Source: Cryptosporangium minutisporangium
Lineage (GTDB): Bacteria > Actinomycetota > Actinomycetes > Mycobacteriales > Cryptosporangiaceae
NCBI RefSeq assembly: GCF_039536245.1
Contig: NZ_BAAAYN010000047.1
Location: 78,105-142,104 of the forward strand
Direction: 5' to 3'
DNA: 64,000 nt
A model generated the notes under the pieces. That model saw only the letters and a list, made by a program, of their open reading frames with translations, was not told the DNA's origin and did no database searches. Positions within the stretch are counted from its first letter, which is position 1. Each line of letters starts with the position of its first letter. The translations under genes and the position numbers were made by a program. Shown piece after piece: positions 48,515 to 58,448 of the stretch.

Positions 48515-48660
48515 ATTTTCGGAACACCACCCCTGGCGCAGCGCCGCGACGGCGGATTTCGGGACGACCACCTCTGGGGCGGCGCCGCGACACCGATCTT
48601 CGGGAACACCACCTCTGCGGGCCCCGGGGACACGGATTTTACGGAAAACCACCGCGGGGG
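48515..48660. repeat. Degenerate 41-bp tandem repeat, about four copies
   Basis: The gap 48399-48704 holds no gene. From about 48515 a unit of 40-41 bases recurs four times, anchored by (A)TTTTCGG-GAACACCACC at 48515, 48556, 48596 and 48636 and ending in a GC-rich half with CGCCGCGAC. Copies differ at many positions. No coding potential is evident. The first 115 bases of the gap, 48399-48514, show nothing I can assign. Confidence 0.65.
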
Positions 48661-48704
48661 CACCGCTCCCGGGCGAGCGATGTCCGTACGGCAGACTGCA
48701 CGCC

Positions 48705-49316
48705 GTGCTCCGTCGCTGGACAGCTCCGCTCGTCGTGCTCCTCGCCACCGTGGCGCAGCTGGTGGTCGCCAGCGTCGCGAGTGACCTGCCGCAGTTCGCC
48801 GGCAAGGGCTTCGGGGCCCGCCTGGTCCTCTACCCGCTGATGATGCTGGTCGTCCCGCTCTGGTGGTGGCTGGCGCACCGGGGCCGAGTGGCCACCGCAC
48901 CAACCGTCGGCTTCACGCTCGTCATGCTCCCGTTCCTGATCGACGTCACCGGCAACACGCTGGACCTCTACGACTCGATCTCCTGGTGGGACGACGCGAA
49001 CCACTTCGCGAACTGGTTCCTGCTCTGCCTGGGCCTCGCGCTGGTGCTCGGTGTGGGCGAGATCCGGCCGGCGTGGGCCCGCGCGGTCGTGGTGATCGGC
49101 GGTGGCGCGCTCCTGGCACTGCTCTGGGAGATCGGCGAGTGGTACGCGTTCATCCGGCACGGCACCGAGCTGGACACCGCGTACGAGGACACGCTCGGCG
49201 ACATGACGCTCGGCACCTGCGGCGCCGTCGCGGCCCTGCTCGTCGCGCAGGTCATCGCCCGCCGACGGAGTAGTGCCAGTGCGCGTGTTGCCGACACGTC
49301 TCCAAGTTCCGCTTGA
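48705..49316 (+). CDS. DUF2238/YjdF-like integral membrane protein
   Basis: A 203-residue polytopic membrane protein with about six hydrophobic segments. The segments LYDSISWWDDANHFANWF and LWEIGEWYAF, followed by YEDTLGDMTLGTCGA, with conserved acidic and His residues between helices, resemble the DUF2238/YjdF group of unknown function. Start is GTG at 48705, just after the repeat region. Its 3' end overlaps the convergent peptidase-like gene by 65 bases. Confidence 0.7.
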   Translation: MLRRWTAPLVVLLATVAQLVVASVASDLPQFAGKGFGARLVLYPLMMLVVPLWWWLAHRGRVATAPTVGFTLVMLPFLIDVTGNTLDLYDSISWWDDANHFANWFLLCLGLALVLGVGEIRPAWARAVVVIGGGALLALLWEIGEWYAFIRHGTELDTAYEDTLGDMTLGTCGAVAALLVAQVIARRRSSASARVADTSPSSA

Positions 49317-49851
49317 TCCCGAACATGATCGCGGACGCGTCGGCGTCGGTGGTCACGAGCCCGCAGCGGAGATCCACGGCCTGCCCTCGGTAGTGCAGCG
49401 AGCCCCGGCTGTGGCACTGCCCGAACAGGACGTTGATCGTGTAGGCGCCGTGGCTCATCCCGAGGTCGGCGAGGAACCGCAGGATCCGGATGTCCGGTCG
49501 GATCCGTACCAGCCGTCCGTCGTGGCAACGCCTGGACAGGTTCGCCCGCCGTCCGGCGGCGATGTCGACCAGCTGTTGGCTGGCGAGTGACCGGTCCGCC
49601 CGGTCGGCCTCCTTGCGGGCGGAGTAGTCGTAGATGCCGATCCGTCCGGCTGCCCGGAGGTCCAGGATCTGCTGGGCCAGTTCGGCTGCGGAGTACTGCG
49701 TGGCCGCTTCTCGACCGGCGACCGCTGAGGGCGCTTGACCTCGCAGAACGCCGGCGATTGAGAGGGGTTCCGCGGTCCGGCCGGGCGCCACGGGCAACAG
49801 CAGGCAGACGACGAGCGCGCCGATGACGCCCGTCCGGCGGGAGAGAGCCAT
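49252..49851 (-). CDS. Secreted M15-like peptidase
   Basis: A 199-residue exported protein. The signal peptide has a basic start and the core GALVVCLLLPVAPG. The C-terminal part holds SLHYRGQAVDLRC, matching the SxHxxGxAxD zinc motif of M15 D,D-peptidases, and ends with HAHWHYS, the usual second metal-binding element. Four cysteines (RRCHDG, GQCHS, LRCG, ETCRQ) could form disulfides. It may cleave or bind peptidoglycan peptides. ATG at 49851 is preferred over an upstream TTG. Convergent with and overlapping the membrane protein gene at 48705. Confidence 0.65.
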   Translation of the reverse strand: MALSRRTGVIGALVVCLLLPVAPGRTAEPLSIAGVLRGQAPSAVAGREAATQYSAAELAQQILDLRAAGRIGIYDYSARKEADRADRSLASQQLVDIAAGRRANLSRRCHDGRLVRIRPDIRILRFLADLGMSHGAYTINVLFGQCHSRGSLHYRGQAVDLRCGLVTTDADASAIMFGIKRNLETCRQHAHWHYSVGGR

Positions 49852-49975
49852 GACGACACCCAAACGGCCGTTCGCCGTAGCGCCCCTGCGACACGCCCGA
49901 ATGGCTCAATTATGGAACGAACACCCCTAAACCTTAGGACCATCCGGCCGGTGGGCGCGTGCGGTCGCTTTATCG

Positions 49976-50012
49976 CCTTTCAGTGCGGTATGAACCATCC
50001 CGCACTGAAAGG
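49976..50012 (+). promoter_or_regulatory. 5'-leader hairpin covering the ribosome binding site
   Basis: CCTTTCAGTGCGG and CCGCACTGAAAGG form a perfect 13-bp stem with an 11-base loop. The 3' arm contains the first bases of AAAGGGGA, the Shine-Dalgarno of the GTG start at 50021. A folded leader would hide part of the SD. An alternative is a palindromic protein-binding site. Confidence 0.6.
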
Positions 50013-50020
50013 GGAACGAT

Positions 50021-51208
50021 GTGCGTCGACGGGTGATCGTTGCGGTGCTTGCTGTTCTGACCGCGCTGGTGGTGGCACCGATGCCGCCAGCCGTGGCGGC
50101 CGACGTCGTCCTCGACGCGTTGACCGTGGCGGCCACCGCCGAGGAGGGCCAGGCGCTCTCCGCGACCGCCCGCCTCCGGTCGACCGGCGGGCCGGTCACC
50201 GTCGAGGCGATCACGGTGGCGGTTCGGGACTCCGAGGGTGCGCACTTCGACTTCCCCGGCGCGCGCGCCGGGGAAGTCCCCGCGGACGGACTCACGTTCA
50301 CCACCGGTAGCCGGACGTTCCCGGCCGGGGACTACGAGATCCTCGTCGCGGTGCGGGTCGCCGGGCGCTGGGTCGGGCTGACGCCGCATCGGTACCTGAC
50401 CGTACGGACCAACCCGGTGACGTTCCGCCAGGAGTTCAGCGGCCCGTCCGCGGCGGGTCCGAACTACGGTCTGTCCACCGCGATGTGGTTCGCCGATCCC
50501 TGCCGGCCCGGGGATTGCACGGGCGGGCTCACCCGGTACTCGCCGGACCAGGCGCGGCTCGACGGGCGCGGGCACCTCGCGCTGGTCGCCGAGCGCGTGG
50601 CGGACACCGACACCCGGTGCGGTGGTTCCTCCTGCCGGTACGCCAGCGCGCGGCTGACGATGCTCGACTGGACCGGCAACGACGGCGTCGCGGCCTGGTC
50701 CCAGCAGGGCGGACACTTCGCGGTGCGGCTGAAGGCACCAGCCGGCCGAGGCCTACGGCCCGCGCTCCGGACGATCGGCGCCGACCGGGCGGGCGCGGCC
50801 CAAGCGAGCGGAGAGCAGGCGAGCGCCGAACGAGCCGCGTCCGGGACCATCGACGTCGTCGAGGCGCCGGGGCACCGGCTGGAGTCGGTGCGGCAGCGGG
50901 CCTCCGGCGGCGTCTCCGACCTGGAATTCAGCCGGACCTCACCACTTCCGGACGGCGGCCGGACCACCGACTGGCACGTCTACGCGCTGGACTGGCGATC
51001 CGGGCCGGACGGCTACCTGAGGTGGTCGGTCGACGGCGCCGTCACCGCAGAGCTGACCGCAGCCCGGGCGGGAACCGCCTGGACGACGTTCCGCCGACCG
51101 CACACCCTCGTCCTGGAGCTCGCGGTCGACGATCCGGACACCACCGCCCGCTTCCCGGCCACCGCACTCGTCGATTGGGTGCGTGTCCAGCGCTACCCCA
51201 TCCGGTAG
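50021..51208 (+). CDS. Secreted GH16-like protein lacking the catalytic nucleophile
   Basis: A 395-residue exported protein. The signal peptide covers about 1-27 (VIVAVLAVLTALVVAP then AVAAD). A beta-rich region about 28-130 looks like an Ig-like or carbohydrate-related module. The C-terminal 250 residues resemble glycoside hydrolase family 16, ending with YALDWRSGPDGYLRWSVDG. The GH16 active-site motif ExDxxE appears as TIDVVE at 276-281: Asp278 and the acid/base Glu281 are present, the nucleophile Glu is Thr276. Hydrolysis is therefore doubtful, and a binding role is possible. GTG start at 50021 follows AAAGGGGA. Confidence 0.7.
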   Translation: MRRRVIVAVLAVLTALVVAPMPPAVAADVVLDALTVAATAEEGQALSATARLRSTGGPVTVEAITVAVRDSEGAHFDFPGARAGEVPADGLTFTTGSRTFPAGDYEILVAVRVAGRWVGLTPHRYLTVRTNPVTFRQEFSGPSAAGPNYGLSTAMWFADPCRPGDCTGGLTRYSPDQARLDGRGHLALVAERVADTDTRCGGSSCRYASARLTMLDWTGNDGVAAWSQQGGHFAVRLKAPAGRGLRPALRTIGADRAGAAQASGEQASAERAASGTIDVVEAPGHRLESVRQRASGGVSDLEFSRTSPLPDGGRTTDWHVYALDWRSGPDGYLRWSVDGAVTAELTAARAGTAWTTFRRPHTLVLELAVDDPDTTARFPATALVDWVRVQRYPIR

Positions 51209-51215
51209 CCCGGCG

Positions 51216-51707
51216 TCAGCCGGCGCCCGCGCTCCGCAGCAGGCGGGCGAGCAGGTCGGCCAGCACGGTGCGCTCCGCCGGGCTCAGGTCGGCGAGCAGC
51301 TCCTCCTCGGTCGCCAGGTGGTCGGGCAGCGTCTCCTCGACCGCGGCCTTCCCGGCCGGCGTGAGCGTGACGAGGCTCCCCCGGCCGTCCTCCGGGTTCG
51401 GCGCCCGGGCCACCAGGCCGCGCGCTTCGAGGCGGTTGAGACGCTGAGCGACCGCGCTCGACGTGATCATCGAGTCGGCGGCCAGCGCCGCCGGCGTCAG
51501 CCGGTGCGGCGGCCCGTTCCGGAGCAGGGTCGCGAGGACGTCGAAGGACGCGCGGTCCAGGCCGTGCGCGGCAAAGTTCCGGGCGAGCCGCGCGTCGACG
51601 GCGACCGCCGCTCGGCTCAGCCGCCCGATCACGGCCATCGGTGACACGTCCAGATCCGGACGCTCGCGGTGCCACTGGGCCAGGATTCCGTCGACGTGAT
51701 CGGTCAC
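51216..51707 (-). CDS. MarR-family transcriptional regulator
   Basis: A 163-residue MarR protein. The winged-helix core is visible: FDVLATLLRNGPPHRLTPAALAADSMITSSAVAQRLNRLEARGLVARAPNPEDGRGSLVTLT, including the wing DGRGSLVTLT. Flanking helices form the dimer interface. GTG start at 51707. It diverges from the EamA-type transporter and shares its promoter palindrome, the common arrangement of a MarR repressor and an exporter it controls. Confidence 0.9.
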   Translation of the reverse strand: MTDHVDGILAQWHRERPDLDVSPMAVIGRLSRAAVAVDARLARNFAAHGLDRASFDVLATLLRNGPPHRLTPAALAADSMITSSAVAQRLNRLEARGLVARAPNPEDGRGSLVTLTPAGKAAVEETLPDHLATEEELLADLSPAERTVLADLLARLLRSAGAG

Positions 51708-51728
51708 GGCTCGAGGGTAGCAATTTAC

Positions 51729-51761
51729 CTAAGCACTTAGCTATTATAGCTAAGTGCTTAG
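51729..51761. promoter_or_regulatory. 33-bp palindromic MarR operator with overlapping divergent promoters
   Basis: Two perfect 15-base arms (CTAAGCACTTAGCTA and its complement) surround TTA. The arms themselves contain CTAAG/CTTAG half-sites, so two dimers may bind. On the plus strand, TATTAT (51742-51747) ends six bases before the GTG of the transporter gene, which would be leaderless. On the minus strand the overlapping TATAAT faces marR. Confidence 0.8.
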
Positions 51762-52683
51762 CAATCGAACCCGCGTCCTGCTCGCCACCGCAGTCGCTCC
51801 GGCGACGTGGGGCACCACCTACCTGGTCACGACCGAGCTGTTACCGCCGGGACGCCCGCTGCTGGCCGGGGTACTCCGCGCCCTCCCGGCCGGCTTGCTG
51901 CTGCTCGCGATCGTCCGGGTGCTGCCCCGCGGCTCGTGGTGGTGGCGCGCGGCGGTGCTCGGCACGCTGAACATCGGCGCGTTCTTCGCGCTGCTGTTCG
52001 TCGCGGCGTACCGGCTCCCCGGCGGGGTGGCCGCGATCGCCGGTGCGCTCCAGCCGCTCCTGGTCGCCGCGCTCGCCACCGTCGTGCTGCGCGAGCGACT
52101 GCGGCTCCGCACCGTCGGGGCCGGGGTGGCCGGAGTGGTCGGCGTGGCCCTGGTCGTCCTCACCGCGTCGGCCCGCCTGGACGCGATCGGCGTCGCCGCG
52201 GCCCTGGCCGGCGCCGGGTCGATGGCGGTCGGCATCGTCCTCGCGAAACGCTGGACGCCGCCCGCCTCACCGCTGGTCACCACCTCCTGGCAGCTGATCG
52301 CCGGTGGGCTCGTGCTCACGCCGGTCGCGCTGCTGGTCGAGGGCCCGCCGTCCGAGGTGGACGCCCCGGCGATCGGCGGTTACGTCTACCTGTCGCTGGT
52401 CGGTACAGCGCTGGCCTACGTGCTCTGGTTCCGCGGTCTCGCCGCGCTCCCGGCCGCGACGACGTCGTTCCTGAGCCTGCTCAGCCCGGTGGTGGCGGTG
52501 CTCGCGGGATGGGCGGTGCTCGGCCAGGGTCTGTCGCTGTTCCAGCTGCTCGGCGTGGCGGTCGTGCTCGCCGCCGTCCTCGTCGCGACCCGCCCGACGG
52601 ACCGCCCCGCGGACCGGGCGGAAGCACCCGACCTGACTCGCCCCGTTCGGTACGGAACCGCACCGGTGGACGGGACGCCTTAG
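51754..52683 (+). CDS. EamA/DMT-family transporter
   Basis: A 309-residue drug/metabolite transporter with ten predicted transmembrane segments in two EamA repeats; the start ATWGTTYLVTTELLPPGRPLLAGVLRALPAG is typical, and the second repeat ends FLSLLSPVVAVLAGWAVLGQ. The GTG at 51754 lies inside the operator and has no Shine-Dalgarno, so translation is probably leaderless. The divergent MarR regulator suggests export of a toxic compound or metabolite; substrate unknown. Confidence 0.9.
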   Translation: MLSNRTRVLLATAVAPATWGTTYLVTTELLPPGRPLLAGVLRALPAGLLLLAIVRVLPRGSWWWRAAVLGTLNIGAFFALLFVAAYRLPGGVAAIAGALQPLLVAALATVVLRERLRLRTVGAGVAGVVGVALVVLTASARLDAIGVAAALAGAGSMAVGIVLAKRWTPPASPLVTTSWQLIAGGLVLTPVALLVEGPPSEVDAPAIGGYVYLSLVGTALAYVLWFRGLAALPAATTSFLSLLSPVVAVLAGWAVLGQGLSLFQLLGVAVVLAAVLVATRPTDRPADRAEAPDLTRPVRYGTAPVDGTP

Positions 52684-52692
52684 GCTCGACGC

Positions 52693-52836
52693 ATGGGCAT
52701 GCTCGTCGTCGGCGCGTGTTACGCCGCGGTGATCGGCGTCCTGCTGCTGCTCGCCGCCCGGGTCCGCCGCCGGGGCATCAGCGCACCGATCCTCGACGTC
52801 TTCGACCAGTGCACGGCCCGCCGAGGGCGAGCCTGA
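52693..52836 (+). CDS. Small single-pass membrane protein, 47 residues
   Basis: MGMLVVGACYAAVIGVLL begins a 47-residue protein with one transmembrane segment, a basic stop-transfer stretch (ARVRRRG) and a short cytoplasmic tail with one Cys. Similar tiny proteins beginning MGxLxVGxxYxxxIG are, to my recollection, widespread in actinobacteria without known function. It starts ten bases after the transporter stop; the SD is weak. No other gene is seen in 52837-52935. Confidence 0.5.
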   Translation: MGMLVVGACYAAVIGVLLLLAARVRRRGISAPILDVFDQCTARRGRA

Positions 52837-52935
52837 CGGCCGCGCGCGACAACTTGGGTAATCATCTATTCGCGGCGTCGACGCGCGCGGACGCCAGCCT
52901 CGCCCTCAGCGGGCTCCAGGTCCGTTGAAGGGAAG

Positions 52936-54974
<2,039 letters not shown>

Positions 54975-54978
<4 letters not shown>

Positions 54979-55439
54979 CCGGGCGCCGAGGGTTTGTCCG
55001 GGCCGGGCCCGCCGCTCCCACCGGGGCCGCCGGGGCCGCCGGGGCCGTCGCTCGCGGGCCCGTCGACGGTGGCACGCCCCTCGCCGCCGAGCAGGTCGTC
55101 GAGCGCGGCACGGAGGTCCGCGGCGGTGAACGGCTTGGTGAGGTAGGGACAGCCGGTCGCCTTCATGCGGGCGAGCAACTCTCCCGACCAGAGCACGGTG
55201 ATGAACAGGGCAGGCAACTCGGGCTGACGCTGCCGGAGGTCGGCGAGCAAGGCGACGCCGTCCTGACCCGGTAGATCGACGTCGAGCACCGCAGCGTCCG
55301 GCAGACCGTTGTGCGCGAGCGTCCGGAGAGCAGCGGCACCGGTGGCCACCGGCATGACCTCGTGACCCACCGCCTCGATCCGCTGGACGAGCAGATCCCG
55401 CAGGTCCGGCTCGTCCTCGACCACCAGCAACCGCGCCAT
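54975..55439 (-). CDS. Single-domain response regulator (CheY-like)
   Basis: A 154-residue receiver protein with the acidic pocket (Glu8, Asp9), phospho-acceptor Asp53 in LDVDLPGQDG, Thr81 and Lys102 in YLTKPF. There is no DNA-binding or enzymatic output domain; after the receiver comes a low-complexity Gly/Pro tail (DGPGGPGGPGGSGGPGPDK). It is translationally coupled to the MASE1 kinase. It probably acts by protein contact or as part of a phosphorelay. The intergenic region 55440-55568 before the divergent deacetylase gene is AT-richer than its surroundings but I see no clear site. Confidence 0.9.
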
Positions 55440-55568
55440 CCCCGGATCCCCCCGTCAGAGAATTCCTCTCCCCATCGGCACCTTCGGGGGTGCTCTGAGT
55501 CGTCGCCCGGTATTGCTTGTTTGGGCTTGTTATTTTTGACGCCCGGAAGCGTGTGGTAGACGTTCCGC

Positions 55569-56729
55569 ATGTCGACGGGGTGGGTCTGGAACGAGCGGTA
55601 CCTGTGGCACGACACCGGCACCGCCGGCGGCCCACTCCCGATCAGCCGCTGGGTCGAGCCGATGGCCCACATCGAAAGCCCGGACGCGAAGCGCCGCTTC
55701 GCGAACCTGGTCGCCGCGTCCGGCCTTCTGGACGATTTGACCCCGCTCCCGCCACGGCCGGCGACCGTCGCCGAGCTGACTCGCGTCCACACCGCCGAGC
55801 ACGTCGCCGACGTCGCTCGGCAGGCCGCCGCGGGCGGCGGCAACCTGGGCGGCGGAACGCCGTTCGGCGAGTTCTCCTGCGAGATCGCGCTGCTGGCCGC
55901 CGGTGGGGTGCTCACCGCGGTCGAAGCCGTGGTCGACGGCACGGTCGACAACGCGTACGCGCTGGTCCGTCCGCCGGGCCATCACGCGGCCCCGGACCAT
56001 GGCCGCGGGTTCTGCCTCTTCAACAACGTGGCGATCGCGGCCCGCCACGCGCAGGCCGCCCTGGGTGTGGAGCGGATCGCGATCGTCGACTGGGACGTCC
56101 ACCACGGCAACGGCACTCAGGACGCGTTCTGGGACGATCCCTCGGTACTGGCCGTCTCGATCCACCAGGACGGCGTCTACCCGCCTGGGTCGGGGCCGGT
56201 CACCGACGTGGGTGGGCCCGGCGCCGAGGGCACCACGATCAACGTCCCGCTGCCGCCGGGCTCCGGCGACGGCGCCTATCGGGCCGCGTTCACCGAGGTG
56301 GTCGAGCCGGCGTTGGACCGGTTCGCTCCCGACCTGATTCTGGTCGCGTGCGGCTTCGACGCCAACGGCTTCGATCCGCTGGCCAGGCAGATGCTCTCCT
56401 CGGAGTCGTTCCGCGAGCTCACCCACCGGGTCAAGGACGCCGCGGAACGGCACTGCGGCGGTCGATTAGTGCTCGCTCACGAAGGCGGCTACTCCCCTTT
56501 CGCGGTGCCGTTCTGCGGGCTGGCGGTCGTCGAGGCGCTCAGCGGCGTCCGGACCGAGGTGGAGGACCCGTACCTGCCGATCGTCGAGAACTACGGCGGG
56601 CAGTTACGGCCGCACCAGGCGGAGGCCGTCGCCGCGGCGGCCGCCGTGGTGCCCCGCGTACCGCGCGGCCTGCCGGAGACCGTAGGGCGCGGGAACGACA
56701 GCGGATCAGGCGCGTTCCCGCGCGCCTGA
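55569..56729 (+). CDS. Class II histone deacetylase-like amidohydrolase
   Basis: A 386-residue zinc-dependent deacetylase of the HDAC/AcuC/polyamine-amidohydrolase superfamily. Key motifs are RPPGHHA (His138, His139), GFCLFNNVAIAA, DWDVHHGNGTQ with zinc ligands, and ACGFDANGFDPL. The final catalytic Tyr region is represented by HEGGYS. Likely substrates are acetylated polyamines, acetyl-lysine or other acylated amines. It stands alone on the plus strand, divergent from the two-component pair. The C-terminal codons form the left arm of a hairpin. Confidence 0.9.
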   Translation: MSTGWVWNERYLWHDTGTAGGPLPISRWVEPMAHIESPDAKRRFANLVAASGLLDDLTPLPPRPATVAELTRVHTAEHVADVARQAAAGGGNLGGGTPFGEFSCEIALLAAGGVLTAVEAVVDGTVDNAYALVRPPGHHAAPDHGRGFCLFNNVAIAARHAQAALGVERIAIVDWDVHHGNGTQDAFWDDPSVLAVSIHQDGVYPPGSGPVTDVGGPGAEGTTINVPLPPGSGDGAYRAAFTEVVEPALDRFAPDLILVACGFDANGFDPLARQMLSSESFRELTHRVKDAAERHCGGRLVLAHEGGYSPFAVPFCGLAVVEALSGVRTEVEDPYLPIVENYGGQLRPHQAEAVAAAAAVVPRVPRGLPETVGRGNDSGSGAFPRA

Positions 56730-56734
56730 TCCGC
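56701..56734 (+). terminator. Hairpin overlapping the deacetylase stop codon
   Basis: GCGGATCAGGCGCG and its exact complement form a 14-bp stem with a six-base loop. The left arm lies in the last codons of the deacetylase gene and the stop codon lies in the right arm. Confidence 0.6.
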
Positions 56735-56834
56735 GATCACTCAGCCGACCGCCGCACTCTCACCCCGCCGGGATGAGGGCTCGAACGCGTCGAGCCGCGA
56801 GGGTGGGAGGCCGGAGCCAATCCTGGAGGCGTCG

Positions 56835-56924
56835 ATGAACGGCTGGCTGATGTGGGGCCTCATCCTGCCCGTCCTGCTCGTGGTCGCGGGTGTGATCACG
56901 ATCCGGCGTCGCAACGGCCGTTGA
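56835..56924 (+). CDS. 29-residue single-TM microprotein
   Basis: A 29-codon ORF beginning MNGWLMWGLILPVLLVVAG and ending IRRRNGR. GGAGG lies five bases before the ATG, a strong initiation signal. The protein is one transmembrane helix with a basic C-terminal end, consistent with N-out/C-in insertion. It lies between the deacetylase terminator and the convergent aldehyde dehydrogenase gene. Function unknown; it could act on a membrane partner. Confidence 0.5.
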   Translation: MNGWLMWGLILPVLLVVAGVITIRRRNGR

Positions 56925-56933
56925 CCGCGGCGG

Positions 56934-58448
56934 CTAGAGGAACGACACGTCCTGCGCGAGCAGGAGCTGACCGGAGGCGTTGATCGTGTTCGTCGCGCGC
57001 CGCATGTACGCGCGCCACGCGTCCGATCCGGACTCCCGGCCACCGCCGGTCTCCTTCTCGCCGCCGAACGCGCCGCCGATCTCCGCGCCGGACGTCCCGA
57101 TGTTGACGTTGACGATGCCGCAGTCGGCGCCGTCCGCGGCCAGGAACCGCTCCGCCTCCTGCTGGTCGCGGGTGAAGATGCCGGACGAGAGGCCCTGCGG
57201 CACGTCGTTGTGGAGCGCGATCGCCTCGTCGAGCGTCTCGTAGCCGAGGACGTAGAGGACCGGGGCGAACGTCTCGGTGCGCACGATCTCGGTTTGCGAC
57301 GGCATCCGGACGATCGCCGGCTCGACGTAGTATGCGTCCGGCGCGCCGGGGACGTCCCGCCGCCCGCCGCCGACCAGCACCTCGCCGCCGTCGGCCCGGG
57401 CGGCGTCCAGCGCGCTGTTCATCGCGCGGTAGGAGTTCTCGTCGATCAGCGGCCCGACCAGCGTGCCGCTCTCCAGCGGACTGCCGATCGGCAGCTTGCG
57501 GTAGGCGGTGGTGAGCTTCTCCAGTAGCTCGTCGGCGACCGACCGGTGGACGATCAGCCTCCGCAGCGTCGTGCAGCGCTGCCCGGCGGTGCCGGCGGCG
57601 GCGAAGACGACCGCGCGGGTGGTGAGGTCGAGGTCGGCCGACGGCGTGACGACCGCCGCGTTGTTGCCACCGAGCTCCAGCAGGCTGCGGCCGAAGCGGG
57701 CGGCGACCCGCGGGCCGACCTCGCGACCCATCCGGGTGGAGCCGGTCGCGCTGACCAGCGGCACGAGGGCTGAGTCGACCAGCGCCTCGCCGACCGCACG
57801 GCCGCCGACGACGAGCCGGTGCAGGTCCGCCGGGGCGCCGTGCTCGGCGATCACCCGGTCGAGCAACGCGGTGCAGGCGAGCGCGGTCAGCGGCGTCTTC
57901 TCCGACGGCTTCCAGACCACCGCGTCGCCGCAGACCAGCGCGATCGCGGTGTTCCACGACCAGACCGCCACCGGGAAGTTGAACGCCGAGATGACGCCGA
58001 CCACGCCGAGCGGGTGCCAGGTCTCCATCAGCCGGTGGCCCGGACGCTCGGACGGCATCGTGCGCCCGTAGAGCTGCCGGGACAGCCCGACCGCGAAGTC
58101 GCAGACGTCGATCATCTCCTGGACCTCGCCGAGCGCCTCGGAGCGGATCTTGCCCGCTTCGAGGGTCACCAGCGTGGCCAGTTCGTCCTTGTGCTCGCCG
58201 ATCAGCTGGCCGAGCCGCTTCACCAGCGCCCCGCGCACCGGGGCGGGCACGGTCTGCCACTGCTGGTACGCGGCGTGGGCGGCGCGGACCGCGGCGTCGG
58301 TCTCCGGTCCGTCGGCCTCGTGGACGGAGAGCAGCTCGTCGCCGGTCAGCGGCGTGCGGACCGTTAGCGCGCCGGCGAGCGCGGAGTCCGCGACGCCACA
58401 GGACTTCAGCGCGCTCCGCGCACTCTCGCGGAACTCCTCGGGGGTCAT
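56934..58448 (-). CDS. amaB: L-piperidine-6-carboxylate / aminoadipate-semialdehyde dehydrogenase (ALDH7 type)
   Basis: A 504-residue aldehyde dehydrogenase of the ALDH7 group. The catalytic Cys lies in GTAGQRCTTLRRL and the general-base Glu in LLELGGNNA. The N-terminal catalytic region ISAFNFPVAVWSWN is typical of ALDH7. Expected reaction is oxidation of 2-aminoadipate 6-semialdehyde to 2-aminoadipate with NAD(P)+. The start ATG at 58448 shares one base with the hglS stop (TGATG); a GTG one codon upstream is possible. It is the last gene of the lysine run, and its substrate is the product of the Lat aminotransferase encoded upstream. Confidence 0.88.
   Translation of the reverse strand: MTPEEFRESARSALKSCGVADSALAGALTVRTPLTGDELLSVHEADGPETDAAVRAAHAAYQQWQTVPAPVRGALVKRLGQLIGEHKDELATLVTLEAGKIRSEALGEVQEMIDVCDFAVGLSRQLYGRTMPSERPGHRLMETWHPLGVVGVISAFNFPVAVWSWNTAIALVCGDAVVWKPSEKTPLTALACTALLDRVIAEHGAPADLHRLVVGGRAVGEALVDSALVPLVSATGSTRMGREVGPRVAARFGRSLLELGGNNAAVVTPSADLDLTTRAVVFAAAGTAGQRCTTLRRLIVHRSVADELLEKLTTAYRKLPIGSPLESGTLVGPLIDENSYRAMNSALDAARADGGEVLVGGGRRDVPGAPDAYYVEPAIVRMPSQTEIVRTETFAPVLYVLGYETLDEAIALHNDVPQGLSSGIFTRDQQEAERFLAADGADCGIVNVNIGTSGAEIGGAFGGEKETGGGRESGSDAWRAYMRRATNTINASGQLLLAQDVSFL

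Noticed and set aside
54979-55635. N-terminal extension of the MASE1 kinase frame
   Set aside because: It is an out-of-frame reading of the response-regulator gene; the ATGA overlap at 54975-54978 gives the true start.
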